A DNA stretch of 64,000 nucleotides, from positions 87,019,001 to 87,083,000 of the forward strand of contig CM027383.1 in assembly GCA_015680905.1 (NCBI GenBank). Reading direction: 5' to 3'. The notes below the pieces were generated by a model, which saw only the letters and a list, made by a program, of their open reading frames with translations, was not told where the DNA came from and searched no databases. Source of the DNA: Coptis chinensis (taxonomy: Eukaryota; Streptophyta; Magnoliopsida; Ranunculales; Ranunculaceae). Every line of letters begins with the position of its first letter. The stretch's first letter is position 1. Shown here piece by piece: positions 10,722 through 22,131 of the stretch. Made by a program: the position numbers and the translations under genes.

Positions 10722-11150
10722 CTACCGCAGATCAGTATCCGACTCCCCATGCTTAACCAACATCTTTGCCAATCCAAAGTCCGCAATCGTAGCATTAAAG
10801 TTGGCATCCAACAAGATATTGCTCGATTTCACATCACAATGAATGATGGATCGAGAGCATCCATGATGCATGTAGCAAAGACCTTGAAAGCAACTCCAAT
10901 TGCGATATGCAACCTTGTAGGCCAATCCAAGAGAACATGGTTAATCGAATCTGAAAATATTGATTCTCTCTTTCTTTTGTGTAACCATCGGTCTAAGCTG
11001 CTATTCACCATGTATTCATAAACAAGAAGTACTGAGCTCTCACAAGAAATACAGCAAAACAGTTTTACTATGTTTGAGTGAAGAATTGTTCCCAATATCT
11101 TTCAAGAACTTTGATAGCGGGAGCATATGATCCCATTTGCCTCAGAATTC
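10722..11150 (-). pseudogene. LRR receptor kinase (subfamily XI-like) kinase-domain fragment
   Basis: The minus strand reads [55 protein letters not shown], then [21 protein letters not shown] and [21 protein letters not shown]. This order and wording match the kinase domain of LRR receptor kinases of the HAESA/At5g25930 type. The catalytic loop is HCD instead of HRD. A frame change separates the IAIGVA part from GLCYMHH, and the domain stops after the DFG region, with no APE or C-lobe; the LRR, membrane and glycine-loop parts are also missing. It is therefore a partial, dead copy lying within the 5.2-12.2 kb inverted repeat. Confidence 0.8.
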
Positions 11151-11759
11151 TCCATTGAACATGGATTCCTTCAAGAAAATTTATCCAAACCAAGATAAGT
11201 GGAAGAATGTGAAGAAGCAAACCCTCAAAGAGTTGCACCGTGCGACACCTATGTAAAACACCATATACCACCCATCTGGCCATTAGAAGATTGGCCTGTG
11301 TGTTCAAATCAAGTTCCTTCTTTTGCCTTTCAAACCATGGTGCTATTAGAGCCCATTGTCCACGTTATCAAGGGATTCAAATCACGTGCAACCTTAATTG
11401 GGAATGATGTCGCAAGTAAAACAAGTTGAAACCCAAAAACAAAAACAAAAAAAATCAAATAACCTGTTGTACCCAAAAACCAATCCTGTTGTACCTCCTC
11501 TTTCCTTGTTAAATGCCGATAGAATGCCCGTGATCCGGTATGAAAGACGACTCAACCGCATTAACACTCAAATTTCCACTTTACGGTAAATCAAATAACC
11601 CCGCATAACCATAACCATTATTTGTTTTTTTTTTTTTTTTTTGAGAAGATGATATGTAAAAGACGTTTTTATCCTCATTTTTAGTTTACAAATTTCAAAA
11701 TTTCGAAGTTTTATCAAAATTAGATCCGGTCATCTCATCTTGAGATCCGAGGGACCGAA
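11151..11759. other. degenerate flank of the LRR kinase fragment; nothing else recognised
   Basis: The right-hand side of the kinase fragment fades into sequence without conserved motifs. A T homopolymer occurs near 11620-11641. The last 60 bp repeat GAGATCCGA-like words found at the inner edge of the opposite inverted arm. Confidence 0.35.
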
Positions 11760-12165
<406 letters not shown>

Positions 12166-13744
12166 TATCTAACAAAATAAGAAAGTGTCTGGCCCAAAAA
12201 GCTCCATCTAATGGTAGGTAATTATTCTCATAAAAATATGACTTGGCAGATTCAAGTGTTTGGAGGGTTTATGCAATTTTGTTAAGTGCAATTAATATCA
12301 TGAAATTTATCAAAAAATTAGTCAAAAGTCAACAATTGCTACCGCTTATAAACCGTTGGCAAATTTTTATGATCACGGGCTTCTAAATTTGACATGATAT
12401 CGCATTAATTAATCAATTGATGTTATTGGACTTATGGATAATAGGCAATTGGGATCAATTAGCTGGCTCAATTAATGTTATTGGGCTTATGGATAATGGG
12501 TAATTAGGTTAGCCTTGCGCCGAAGGCGCAATGTGTTGTTTCGCGCAAAAGGCGCACGTACGCCTTGCACCTAAGGCACGATAAGTTGTCGGGATAACAC
12601 CGCAGACGCATTGAGGTCTCGCGGGCCGTAGGCACAGAGATACCCTAGTGTCTAAAAAACCCAATAAATTATTAAAGAAAAACAATCTAAATTCAAATGG
12701 GATCCACCACGTGAGGGAAAAAAAAAAAGGAAATTATTGGGATTGATTACGGCAAGACCCGTACCAAAGAGGCCAGTAAACTATAAAGCGTTCTAGTGCT
12801 TTCAGATTTTTTGGCAGAGATTATTGGTATATGGGCCCAAAATGCAGGTACGGGCCACAATCATTTTGGTAAAAAGAAAAAAAAACGATAAACAGGAGAA
12901 AATTTATTGGAGGCGCTCTTTGTTTTGTTATGGCAAGTGGACCAAAACTTGGCATTTCAATTTGCATTCTTTCCCAAACATCAATTCTTTCCCAAACATC
13001 AATTTGTACAATTTGAAGTTGTCTGTCTGAATACTCCTCAACATAGATCTAAAAAGTTAAAATCGGTTTTCAAAACTAATGGGTCGAGGAGCGATATACA
13101 ATTATCAATGATTTAATCGGAGGTATATATTTGACGTTTTCAAAATATATTATAGTATAATCATATCAAATATTTCTAAACAGTTATCCGACATACAATA
13201 AAAATTATTAAATTCTCATAATCACATCTAACTATCTCAATTTTGGAATACTATAGAAATGACAAACACAAAAATTACGTTAAATATTTAAAGAAATAAG
13301 GGGATTGAGAAGCGATAATGTTTATTAGAGAGATAATACAATAATTTGTATATTTAACTTTCGTTAAGGATGGGAAAATAAGTAAACTCTTAGCTTTGTA
13401 TATTGATTGAGTTCTATTATTATTAATACGGTTTAAGAATTCAATTCGTTAATTTTACGTATTTTTTTGGGTGGGTAACCGATATTTTCAATAATTTATT
13501 TTTCTCAGTTTAGCGAGAAATCGTTCATCTCGGCCGATTAATCGGTCAATTCGGTGAAAAAAATTAAAAAATCGGTAAAAACTAATCGGTTAACCAGCGA
13601 TACACGATTAATCGGCGAGAAATCCGATATTGATAGCATAGACAGAGATGGAATTTGAGGGAAGTTCAACGTCTATAGGCAAAATAAGCAACGAACTATT
13701 TCTTGTTTTTCAATTTATACATTTTACTATTTTTTTTGGGTCCT
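12166..13744. other. AT-rich intergenic stretch with a small GC-rich palindrome patch
   Basis: No gene was recognised. At 12420-12510 a phrase with TGTTATTGGRCTTATGGATA is present twice as a direct repeat. It is followed at 12515-12640 by a GC-rich patch with a perfect 7-bp stem hairpin (12515-12531, TTGCGCCGAAGGCGCAA) and further GGCGC words. From 13500 to 13630 short ATCGGT and AATCGGC words recur. Confidence 0.5.
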
Positions 13745-14606
13745 GTATTGGGCACTTATCAAATTGGATTGAGCAACTCCAAAAAAAAAAAAAAATATTA
13801 CAAGTTTGCCATCAAAGCCCAGGCCTAACAACCAATCCAACTAGTCTCGCCATAACGAGATCCTCTGGTCATTTGAGTGTACGGTCTCGCCATGTCATTT
13901 GAGTGTACACTAGCTCAAACGACCTCACCATGTAGTTTGAGTGTACAATCAAGTGGTCTGCGCGTGTCGTTTGAGACAAAACTCTTGGTTTTTAGCTAGA
14001 CGATATGGCGAGGTCGTTTGGGGGTCTCCAGGACAATATGGCGGGGTCGTTTAGGGACTCTCTTAGGCAACATGGCTGGGTCGTTTGAACTTAAAAAATT
14101 TAGTTTGTTTGTCATGATGTTCATTTTAAAAATCAACATCCGCTTAATCAACCCAAACTCGAACTCAAACTCAAAACGACTTCATCAAGCTTGGGCAAAC
14201 TCGAACTCAAGTTTAATCAACCCAATCTTCCACCCCAATCAAATTTAATCAACCCAATTTTCCACCCAATCAAATTTAATCAACTCAACCAAGTTTGAGT
14301 ATATACTCAAACGGGACACGACTCGAATTTGGTGAAGTCGCCAACTTCAATTCCCATTGTTGATTCATAACTCAACACTCGAAGTATGAACACGACAGAA
14401 AACTCGATGTTTCTTTTTTTTTTTCTTTTTTTTTTGGGTTCAGTCTCGCGAGAGAGATGATACCGGCTAAAAAGGTTTGAAAAAAATGGTAGCCGGTATG
14501 CGTTGAGGTGGGGGGGTGTATTGGGCTATTGTTATTGGACTTAGTTATCGGGCTTGAGCCGGAGGCTACCCAATGCAATTTGATGAGTGCCCGATTAAAT
14601 CACCTT
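13745..14606. mobile_element. non-autonomous TIR element carrying AAACGAC palindromes
   Basis: The left end (GGGCACTTATCAAATTGGAT near 13760) and the right end (CAATTTGATGAGTGCCC near 14577) are inverted versions of each other over about 30 bp. Between them, at 13860-14090, words of the form CAAACGAC and GTCGTTTG alternate. There is no transposase. A related copy in the opposite orientation occupies 38.76-39.17 kb, sharing about 160 bp next to the terminus including AAGCCCAGGCCYAACAACCA. I did not find a clear target duplication. The family is unassigned; a subterminal-repeat TIR element is inferred. Confidence 0.5.
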
Positions 14607-15206
14607 TTTTTTTTGGCAGCTTTTCATAATCTCTCGTCAAGTGCTTACGTGGCCACAGGAGTCCAAGCATGTGTGGTGTAACCGTGTAACTGTGTAAGTT
14701 TACTAGGTGGCCACCGGATGAGAAATGGTGACAATGTGCCATCGAATGTCGTCAAAGCTGCACCCAGTGCAAAGTTGGGGATTGAATGGTTGATAAGACA
14801 ATGAATCGTAGACTAATCTAGCTCAAACAATCCTAAGTCTATACCTACTTGTGCTGACTAGTAAAGTCGGCAAAATCTTTGGGTGATGATACCAGAGGTC
14901 TGGGGCTTGAACCCCGCCAACATCAAAGAGTTACTGATCTCATTTAAAACGGTCTTACCAAAAAAGAAGAACAAATCTCTGACAATCAATAACCAGCACA
15001 AAACGAAGAAGAACAAAGAAACATAAAAAGAAAGGAAATCTCGAGCCTCCAACAAACGAGATGAGGATCTCTCAAAACAAGTGATAGTACCTCCCCTTAT
15101 TTTTTAGCCTTAATTCCAGCTCAAATTATTTACACGAAAACTGACTCAATATTAAGTACCACTTAGTAGCAAACAAAAAAATCGTAACACATTAACCATA
15201 TCAATA
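14607..15206. other. no gene recognised
   Basis: No conserved coding sequence was found. The stretch has short T and A homopolymers and lies between the TIR element and an unassigned minus-strand frame. Confidence 0.4.
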
Positions 15207-15554
15207 TTAATCAACCAACTCATCATCAGAATAATTGTCTCTAATGTGGTATTGTGGTCTGCTTACTATTCCCGGCCAGTAATGTATAAACAACTCACAC
15301 AAAACCACGACTCTCCTCATTGACCTTGCTGTGTAAGTATTCAACCAAGAGGGTTCACCATGATCTTCTTCCAATGGCTCTTCAGTGCAATCATCACTCT
15401 CAGGGCAATACTTCAGCACACTTGCCTGAGTGGTTATATTCATTTCTGCAAATGGAGGTAATAGTGGCCAGCCCACAACTTGAACATGGGTCACACCTAT
15501 GTAGAACAAGTAATCCGCTTCTTGTGTCTGAACCCTAGCCAACAACTCAATCTG
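15207..15554 (-). CDS. unrecognised exon-like frame downstream of the CDPK pseudogene
   Basis: About 113 codons are open on the minus strand, starting after a TTCTGCAG acceptor-like site with IELLARVQTQEADYLFYIG and ending in DNYSDDELVD before a stop. It contains VVGWP, reminiscent of the Aux/IAA degron core VGWPP, but the flanking residues do not fit that family, so I do not name it. It lies directly beyond the copia insertion in the direction of CDPK transcription, yet shows no EF-hand sequence, so it is not the expected CDPK C-terminus. It could be a terminal exon of an unrelated gene or a rearranged one. Confidence 0.3.
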   Translation of the reverse strand, partial: QIELLARVQTQEADYLFYIGVTHVQVVGWPLLPPFAEMNITTQASVLKYCPESDDCTEEPLEEDHGEPSWLNTYTARSMRRVVVLCELFIHYWPGIVSRPQYHIRDNYSDDELVD

Positions 15555-15569
15555 CAGAATTCAATTGAT

Positions 15570-15574
15570 GGCTC
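15570..15574. repeat. left target-site duplication GGCTC of the copia element
   Basis: GGCTC occurs immediately before the left LTR and again at 20242-20246 immediately after the right LTR. Confidence 0.92.
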
Positions 15575-15822
15575 TGTTAGCAGAATTGATAGCTGGATAT
15601 GTGCGGGCTAGTTTATTAAGGTAGCATATATTCTATCTTATTTAGTCTAGCTATATATAGAAGAGTATATTGTATATAGACATAATTGATAGACATTTAT
15701 TCTTACCTTACATAGTCCGATGTAATGGCTGATTTTCAGCCTTGTAATTAGCTCGACAGTTTTTATATAAAGAGAGCAACTCTCACAAGGAGAGGACATT
15801 CATAACAAAACCCAAATTGACA
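15575..15822 (+). repeat. left LTR of the copia element
   Basis: 248 bp, begins TGTTAGCAG and ends ATTGACA; three differences from the right LTR. Confidence 0.95.
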
Positions 15823-18800
15823 TGGTATCGGAGCCACAAATTATTTTCGTGGTTTTCTCTCGGCTTGGCTGAATTCTTGGTTTCTTAGAGTATTCTAGTT
15901 GTGATGAATTCTTGGTTTCTTGGAGCATTTTTGGTTGTGACGAATTCTTGATAGTTATTATGTTTGGAGAAAGGGAAAATTCTATTGTTCGCTTTAATGG
16001 CAAGAACTACACCAGTTGGGAATTCCAGTTCAGGATGTTTGTGAAAGGGAAGGAGTTATGGGGACATTTGGATGGGTCTTCTGAGGCTCCAACTGATCCC
16101 AAGGAACTTAGTTCATGGGAAGGCAAGGATGCCAAAATTACTTCCTGGCTACTCAGCTCTGTTGAACCTTATATGGACAACAATCTTCGTGGGTTCACTA
16201 CTGTTAAGATGATGTGGGATTACCTTCGGCGAATTTATTATCAAGATAATTCTGCCCGAAAGTTTCAATTGGAGTTAGACATCGGAAACTATCGCCAAGG
16301 GAACCTCTCTATTGAGCAATTTTATTCCGGTTTTGTTAATTTATGGAGTGATTATTCTGGGTTGGTGCATTCTCAAGTTCCCAAAGAAGCTTTAGCACCA
16401 CTACAAGCGATTCACTATGAGAGCCAGCGGGATCAATACTTGATGAAGCTCCGACCCGAGTTTGAAAGTGCACGAGCTGGGTTAATCAATCGCACGCCTG
16501 TCCCATCTTTGGAGATTTGCTTGGGTGAACTCTTTGCGTGAAGAACAAATACGTCTTGCCTCACAGCTTGGCCTTGCTCAAGACGCGGTGGTTCCGAGAT
16601 GGTTAATATGGCCTACGCCTCAAGGCGCAGGACGATCCGGATCTCCACCACAACGTGTTATAGTTGCAAGGAAATTGGGCACATTGCAAAACATTGCAGC
16701 AAGAAGAAATTCTGCAATTATTGCAAGCGGAGGGTCATATCATTAAGGAGGTCCTGTAAGACCCTCGGGAATCAATCCGTTCCTGCTTTTCATACTTGCT
16801 ATTCAGTCCACTTTTATGCCTACATCTTCGCTTCTACTACCGTGTTATTCACGTTCTCGCTTCCAACATTACTCCCGAAAGGTGTTCAACATATGATTAT
16901 TTCCGCTTTTTCGCTCTTGGTCTCTAGGGCAAGAAACATCTCCTTACTTCTCCTTGGTTAATTGACTCTGCGACTTCCAATCACATGACTGGCAGTCCAG
17001 CAGCTTTACATGATGCTCGTAAGTATGATGGTAAACAACATATTCAGATCGCAGATGACAATACTCTTCCTATTACTGCGGTTGGAAATCTGGGGTCTTC
17101 CTTTACTAATGTTTTCGTGTCTCTTGATTCATTTGCCAATCTCATTTCTGTTGGACAATTAGTAGAAGAAAATTGTTCTGTTCATTTTGATCGTTTTGGT
17201 TGTCGTGTGCAGGATCAAGCGTTGGGACAGGAGATAGCGAAGGGGCCTAAAGTGGGACATCTTTTTCCTCTTCAGTCATTTTCCGTTCCTCTTTCAATTT
17301 ATGTTGGTTGTTCTGCTATTGCTAATAATAATAGCCATTATTGGCATAAGAAATTGGGTCATCCCAACTCTGTAATTTTGACACATCTTATGAAACATGG
17401 TTATTTGAGTAATACAAATGAGTTTTCTTCCTTGTCTTTTGATTGTGCTCCTTGTAAACTTGGAAAAAGCAAATCTTTACCTTTTCCCTCGCAGGGTAGT
17501 CGTGCTTCTACATGTTTTGAAATTATTCATTCTGATGTTTGGGGTATGAGTCATATTCTTTCTCATGCTCAATACAGGTATTTTGTGAAATTTATTGACG
17601 ACATTACAAATTTTCATGGGTCTATTTTCTTCGTTCTAAATCTGATATGTTTTCAACCTTCAAAACCTTTGTTGCCTATGTAGAAACCTAGTTTTCTACC
17701 TGTATTAAGATCTTACGCTCAGATTCTGGGGGAGAATACATGTCTCATGCCTTTCAATCTTTTCTCCAACAGAAGGGTATTCTCTCTCAGCGTTCGTGTC
17801 CTTACACCCCTCAACAGAATGGTGTTGCCGAGTGTAAGAATAGACATCTTTTAGATGTTGTTCGTACATTGATGCTTGAATCTTCTGTCCCTCCGAGATT
17901 TTGGGTAGAAGCATTATCTACGGCTGTATATTTGATTAATCGTTTGCCTTCTCCTACCTTGCATCTTGATTCCCCATATTCTCGTTTGTTTGGTGTTCCT
18001 CCTGATTATAATTCTTTGCATGTTTTTGGTTGTGTTTGTTTTGTTCACTTACCTCCCATTGAACGTCACAAGCTTGCTGCTCAATCAGTTCAGTGGGCTT
18101 TCCTTGGCTATAGTAACTCTCATAAAGGGTTTGTGTGTTATGATGTGGATGCTAACAAGCTTCGTATTTCTCGCAACGTGATTTTTTTTGAACATCAATA
18201 TTTCTTTCCGTCTCGTACTAATCTTGTTTCTTCCTTTATTTCACTTCCTGATTTTGATGATGTGCCTAGTACTCCTTCTCGTTTTAAGCCAGGTATTGTG
18301 TATCAGCGACAGCGACGTCTCCCACTGCCTCTTCCTTCCTCTGAACCTCCACCTGATCCTGTGTTGCCTCAACCCCGCCGGTCTACTCGGGTTTCCCAGC
18401 CCCTGGATTGGTATGGTTTCTCTTCTTCCGCTCTTCAGTTACTCTTGATACTACTTCGTACCTAAGTCTTATTCTCGTGGTTTCCACTCAAGAGTGTTGG
18501 CTTTAAGCTATGCAGATCTAACTTCGTGCTCTTCGGGACAATCACACTTGGGACATCGCCCCCGTCCCTCTTGGAGTTAAGCTTATTGGGTGCAAATGGG
18601 TCTACACCATCAAGCTACATCTTTGATGGCTCTATCGAAAGATATAAAGCTCGTCCGGTGGCACTTTCGGGAATTGGCGGGAGTATGGGGTCGGATTATG
18701 AGGAAACATTTGCTCCCGTGGGCAAAATGACTCACCGTCCGCGACCGTTATGGCCATTGCTGTTTTGAAAGGATGGTCACCGTCGATGGATGTGAAGAAT

Positions 18801-19993
18801 GCATTTTTACATGGTGATATGAAGGAAGAAATATTTATGTCACCTCCTCCCCGCTTGTTTCCTTTACTCTTACGGTTGAGGTTTGTCGCTTGAAGCCGGT
18901 CTCTTCGTATGGTTTGAAGCGTGCACCGCGGGCTTGGTTTGAGAAGTTTCGCTCTACCGGATTTCACATTTACTCGTGAGTCAATATGACTCCTCTCTTC
19001 TTTCGCAAGAGTGCCCTTGGGATTGTTATACTTCTTGTGTATGTCGATGATATTGTGATTACTTGGATCGATCTCCAATTAATTGAACAACTCCAACAAA
19101 TACCAAATCTTCGCTTCATATGAAAGATCTTGGTCCATCGCAGTATTTTCTTGGCCTTGAGGTTCAACATTGTCCGAATGGCACACTCTTACATCGGCAT
19201 TAGTATACCCAAGAACTTCTTTCTTTAGCGAGCCTTCAAGACAATAATTGGTTCTTACACCTATGGAGGTCAATTTGAAGTCGCATTAGGCGGTGGTGAT
19301 CCCTTTATCCGATCCTTCATGTACCGGCATTTGGGTGGGCGCTTTGAATTATTTGACCATTATTCGACCGATATCTCGCTTTGTCGCTCAAAGAGTCGGT
19401 CAATTTATCGCAGGCACCGTGTCGGACATTTTTGGCCGTCCGTCCGTCTTCTTCGATATCTCAAAGGGACATCCGGTCGCGGCTTGCTTTTTCCTTTAGG
19501 GAATTCTTTACAATTGGAAGGTTTTAGTGATGCCGACCGGGTTGTTGTGGATACCGCCGCTCGCTACGGGTTGGTGTATGTTTCTTGGCAATGCCCTCAT
19601 TTCTTGGAAGAGTAAGAAGCGGGCTCTTGTCTCAAGTCATCCATCGAAGTCCGAATATCGAGCTATGTCGTCACTGTTCTAAAATTGTATGGCTTAGAGG
19701 GTTGTTAGGTGAACTTAGTGTTCCACAGCTTACTCCTACCCCTCTTCATACTGATAATACCAGTGCTATTCATATTGCTGCCAATCCCGTTTTTCATGAG
19801 CACACCAAGCATATTGAAGTGGATTGTCATTCCATTCGTGAAGCATTTACTCGCAAGGAGATTACTCTTCCACACATTTCCACTGAACACCAAACTGCTG
19901 ATGTCTTCACCAAGGCTCTCTCTCGTCCTCGCCATCAGTTCATGGTTGACCAATTGTTGCTACTTGATCGCCTTGCATCAATTTGAGGGGGGA

Positions 19994-20241
19994 TGTTAGC
20001 AGAATTGATAGCTGGATATGTGCGGGCTAGTTTATTAAGGCAGCATATATTCTATCTTATTTAGTCTAGCTATATATAGAAGAGTATATTGTATATAAAC
20101 ATAATTGATAGACATTTATTCTTACCTTACATAGTCCGATGTAATGGCTGATTTTCAGCCTTGTAATTAGCTCGACAGTTTTTATATAAAGAGAGCAACT
20201 CTCACAAGGAGAGGACATTCAGAACAAAACCCAAATTGACA
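19994..20241 (+). repeat. right LTR of the copia element
   Basis: 248 bp, preceded by a purine tract and followed by the duplicated GGCTC. Confidence 0.95.
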
Positions 20242-20860
20242 GGCTCGATGCATAGAACAGTCAGTAGCTACTCCATTGCCGCATATCCAAGGATGACCTA
20301 AAATTGCAAAAAGATTTATACAATATTACAACGTGATAGACCTTAAGTAGTATTAAGTGGCACATATAAACAGATCATTGCAAGCTGCAGAAAAATAATA
20401 GTATGCAATAGAATAGGATTGAATCAACAGTCACCATGCATATCTTGATACAAGTAGCCGCCAGACCGGCCACAAATCACAATCTAATATGGCGACCAAC
20501 TAAACTGTGGTTGCAAGCCCAATAAGGCAACAGCTAATGCATATCATTGCAAGTAAGAAGTTTGTCTGATGACATGTTTGACTGGCAAAAGCATATTTAA
20601 GTGGTTGTCCCCATCACACTCACTGACTCACATACAATCATACATCTAGTAAGGAATGCTGAAAGCTGCACAATGAATAATTATAGTTACATAACGTACG
20701 TAATACGTCATGAGCAGTGAAACGCTCCGATGGCTGAGAACAGAGCATCTTTCTGAGAAGATCTTTGGCACTGTCAGAGATTAAAGGCCATGGGTGTGAC
20801 TCAAAGTCAATTACTCCCCTCAGAACCATATCAAATATCCCTTCTGGAGTCTCTGAACTC
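20242..20860 (-). pseudogene. CDPK-like kinase, 3' exons
   Basis: On the minus strand a CAG acceptor near 20859 opens an exon reading [38 protein letters not shown] and [13 protein letters not shown], ending at a GTACGT donor. A further exon after TTTTAG (about 20299-20242) reads HPWICGNGVATD and runs straight into the right end of the copia element. This is the C-lobe of a calcium-dependent protein kinase; in the family HPWI is followed by the autoinhibitory segment and four EF-hands, none of which is visible beyond the transposon. The region between the two exons (20300-20640) shows no other gene. Confidence 0.85.
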
Positions 20861-20943
20861 AAAACATGTAACATTTTTCAGTACAACAGACCCATTGAAC
20901 CAAACAAATTGCAGCTCAAGATGCCAGAATTTAACATACCTGC

Positions 20944-21520
<577 letters not shown>

Positions 21521-22131
21521 TGTTGGAATCTCTAAGTGTATTTCGAAATACTTGTGAGTGTGTGCAAAGTGGAGGAGATGAACCATATGTGTTCTCTCCA
21601 CTTTAGTGCATAGTAGATAGTCCCACATTGGTTATCCACCACATCGGGTTTCGGGTCGGGCTTGGGCTTGGGCTTCTTGTTGTGGGTAGTGGTTTGACCA
21701 ATAAATTTAAACTTGTTTTGCCTTTTCTTGGCGACGTTAAGTTTCAAGTGTTCTATTAGAGTTGGTCTCTTTTCTCCTAACCTCTATAAATAGGATCGTG
21801 AGTCCATAGAAAAAAGACTTGATCGAACTCAACTCGAGAAACGTAAACTCAAACCAGCTTTTTTTCTTCTTCTCTCTTACCGCCTTGAGAGTTATATCTT
21901 TGCTTCTAGAGGGTAGTCCGTTTCTAGTGCAAAGTCGCCATCTTGTTAACCATTGAATCCTCGTGGAGGAAGACGCCATCGTTGCCTTTCAAACCATTGG
22001 AAGGGGGAAATCTTTCCTTAAGGACGGACTAATCCGCCTTGGTTATTCCTGCCATCACCGTCCTTGTTTTTATTATTCTTTGTTCCTTCGTTTCTACTTT
22101 AGTTCTTTGTGTTCATACAACTATTCTAACA
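21521..22131 (+). repeat. left LTR of the decayed element
   Basis: Begins TGTTGGAATCTC and ends ATTCTAACA; 611 bp. Confidence 0.9.

Larger units (their letters stand above)
15575..20241 (+). mobile_element. Ty1-copia LTR retrotransposon, broken, recent
   Basis: A 4667-bp element with 248-bp LTRs (15575-15822 and 19994-20241), a 5-bp target duplication GGCTC, a methionine-tRNA type primer site (TGGTATCGGAGCC) at 15823 and a purine tract (GAGGGGGGA) before the right LTR. Between the LTRs I see, in order, a gag region with zinc-knuckle Cys-His residues (about 15.96-16.75 kb), a protease-like and integrase region with the HKKLGHP zinc-binding part (about 17.0-18.4), a reverse transcriptase region with YEETFAPV and VDDI (about 18.5-19.2), and an RNase H region (about 19.5-19.98). 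The coding part is broken, with several breaks. The two LTRs differ at only three positions, so insertion is recent, roughly under one million years at usual plant rates. It lies inside the minus-strand CDPK pseudogene. Confidence 0.95.

Noticed and set aside
15207-15545. Aux/IAA protein based on VVGWP
   Set aside because: Only five residues agree; the residues after the motif and the PB1-like C-terminal domains of Aux/IAA are absent.
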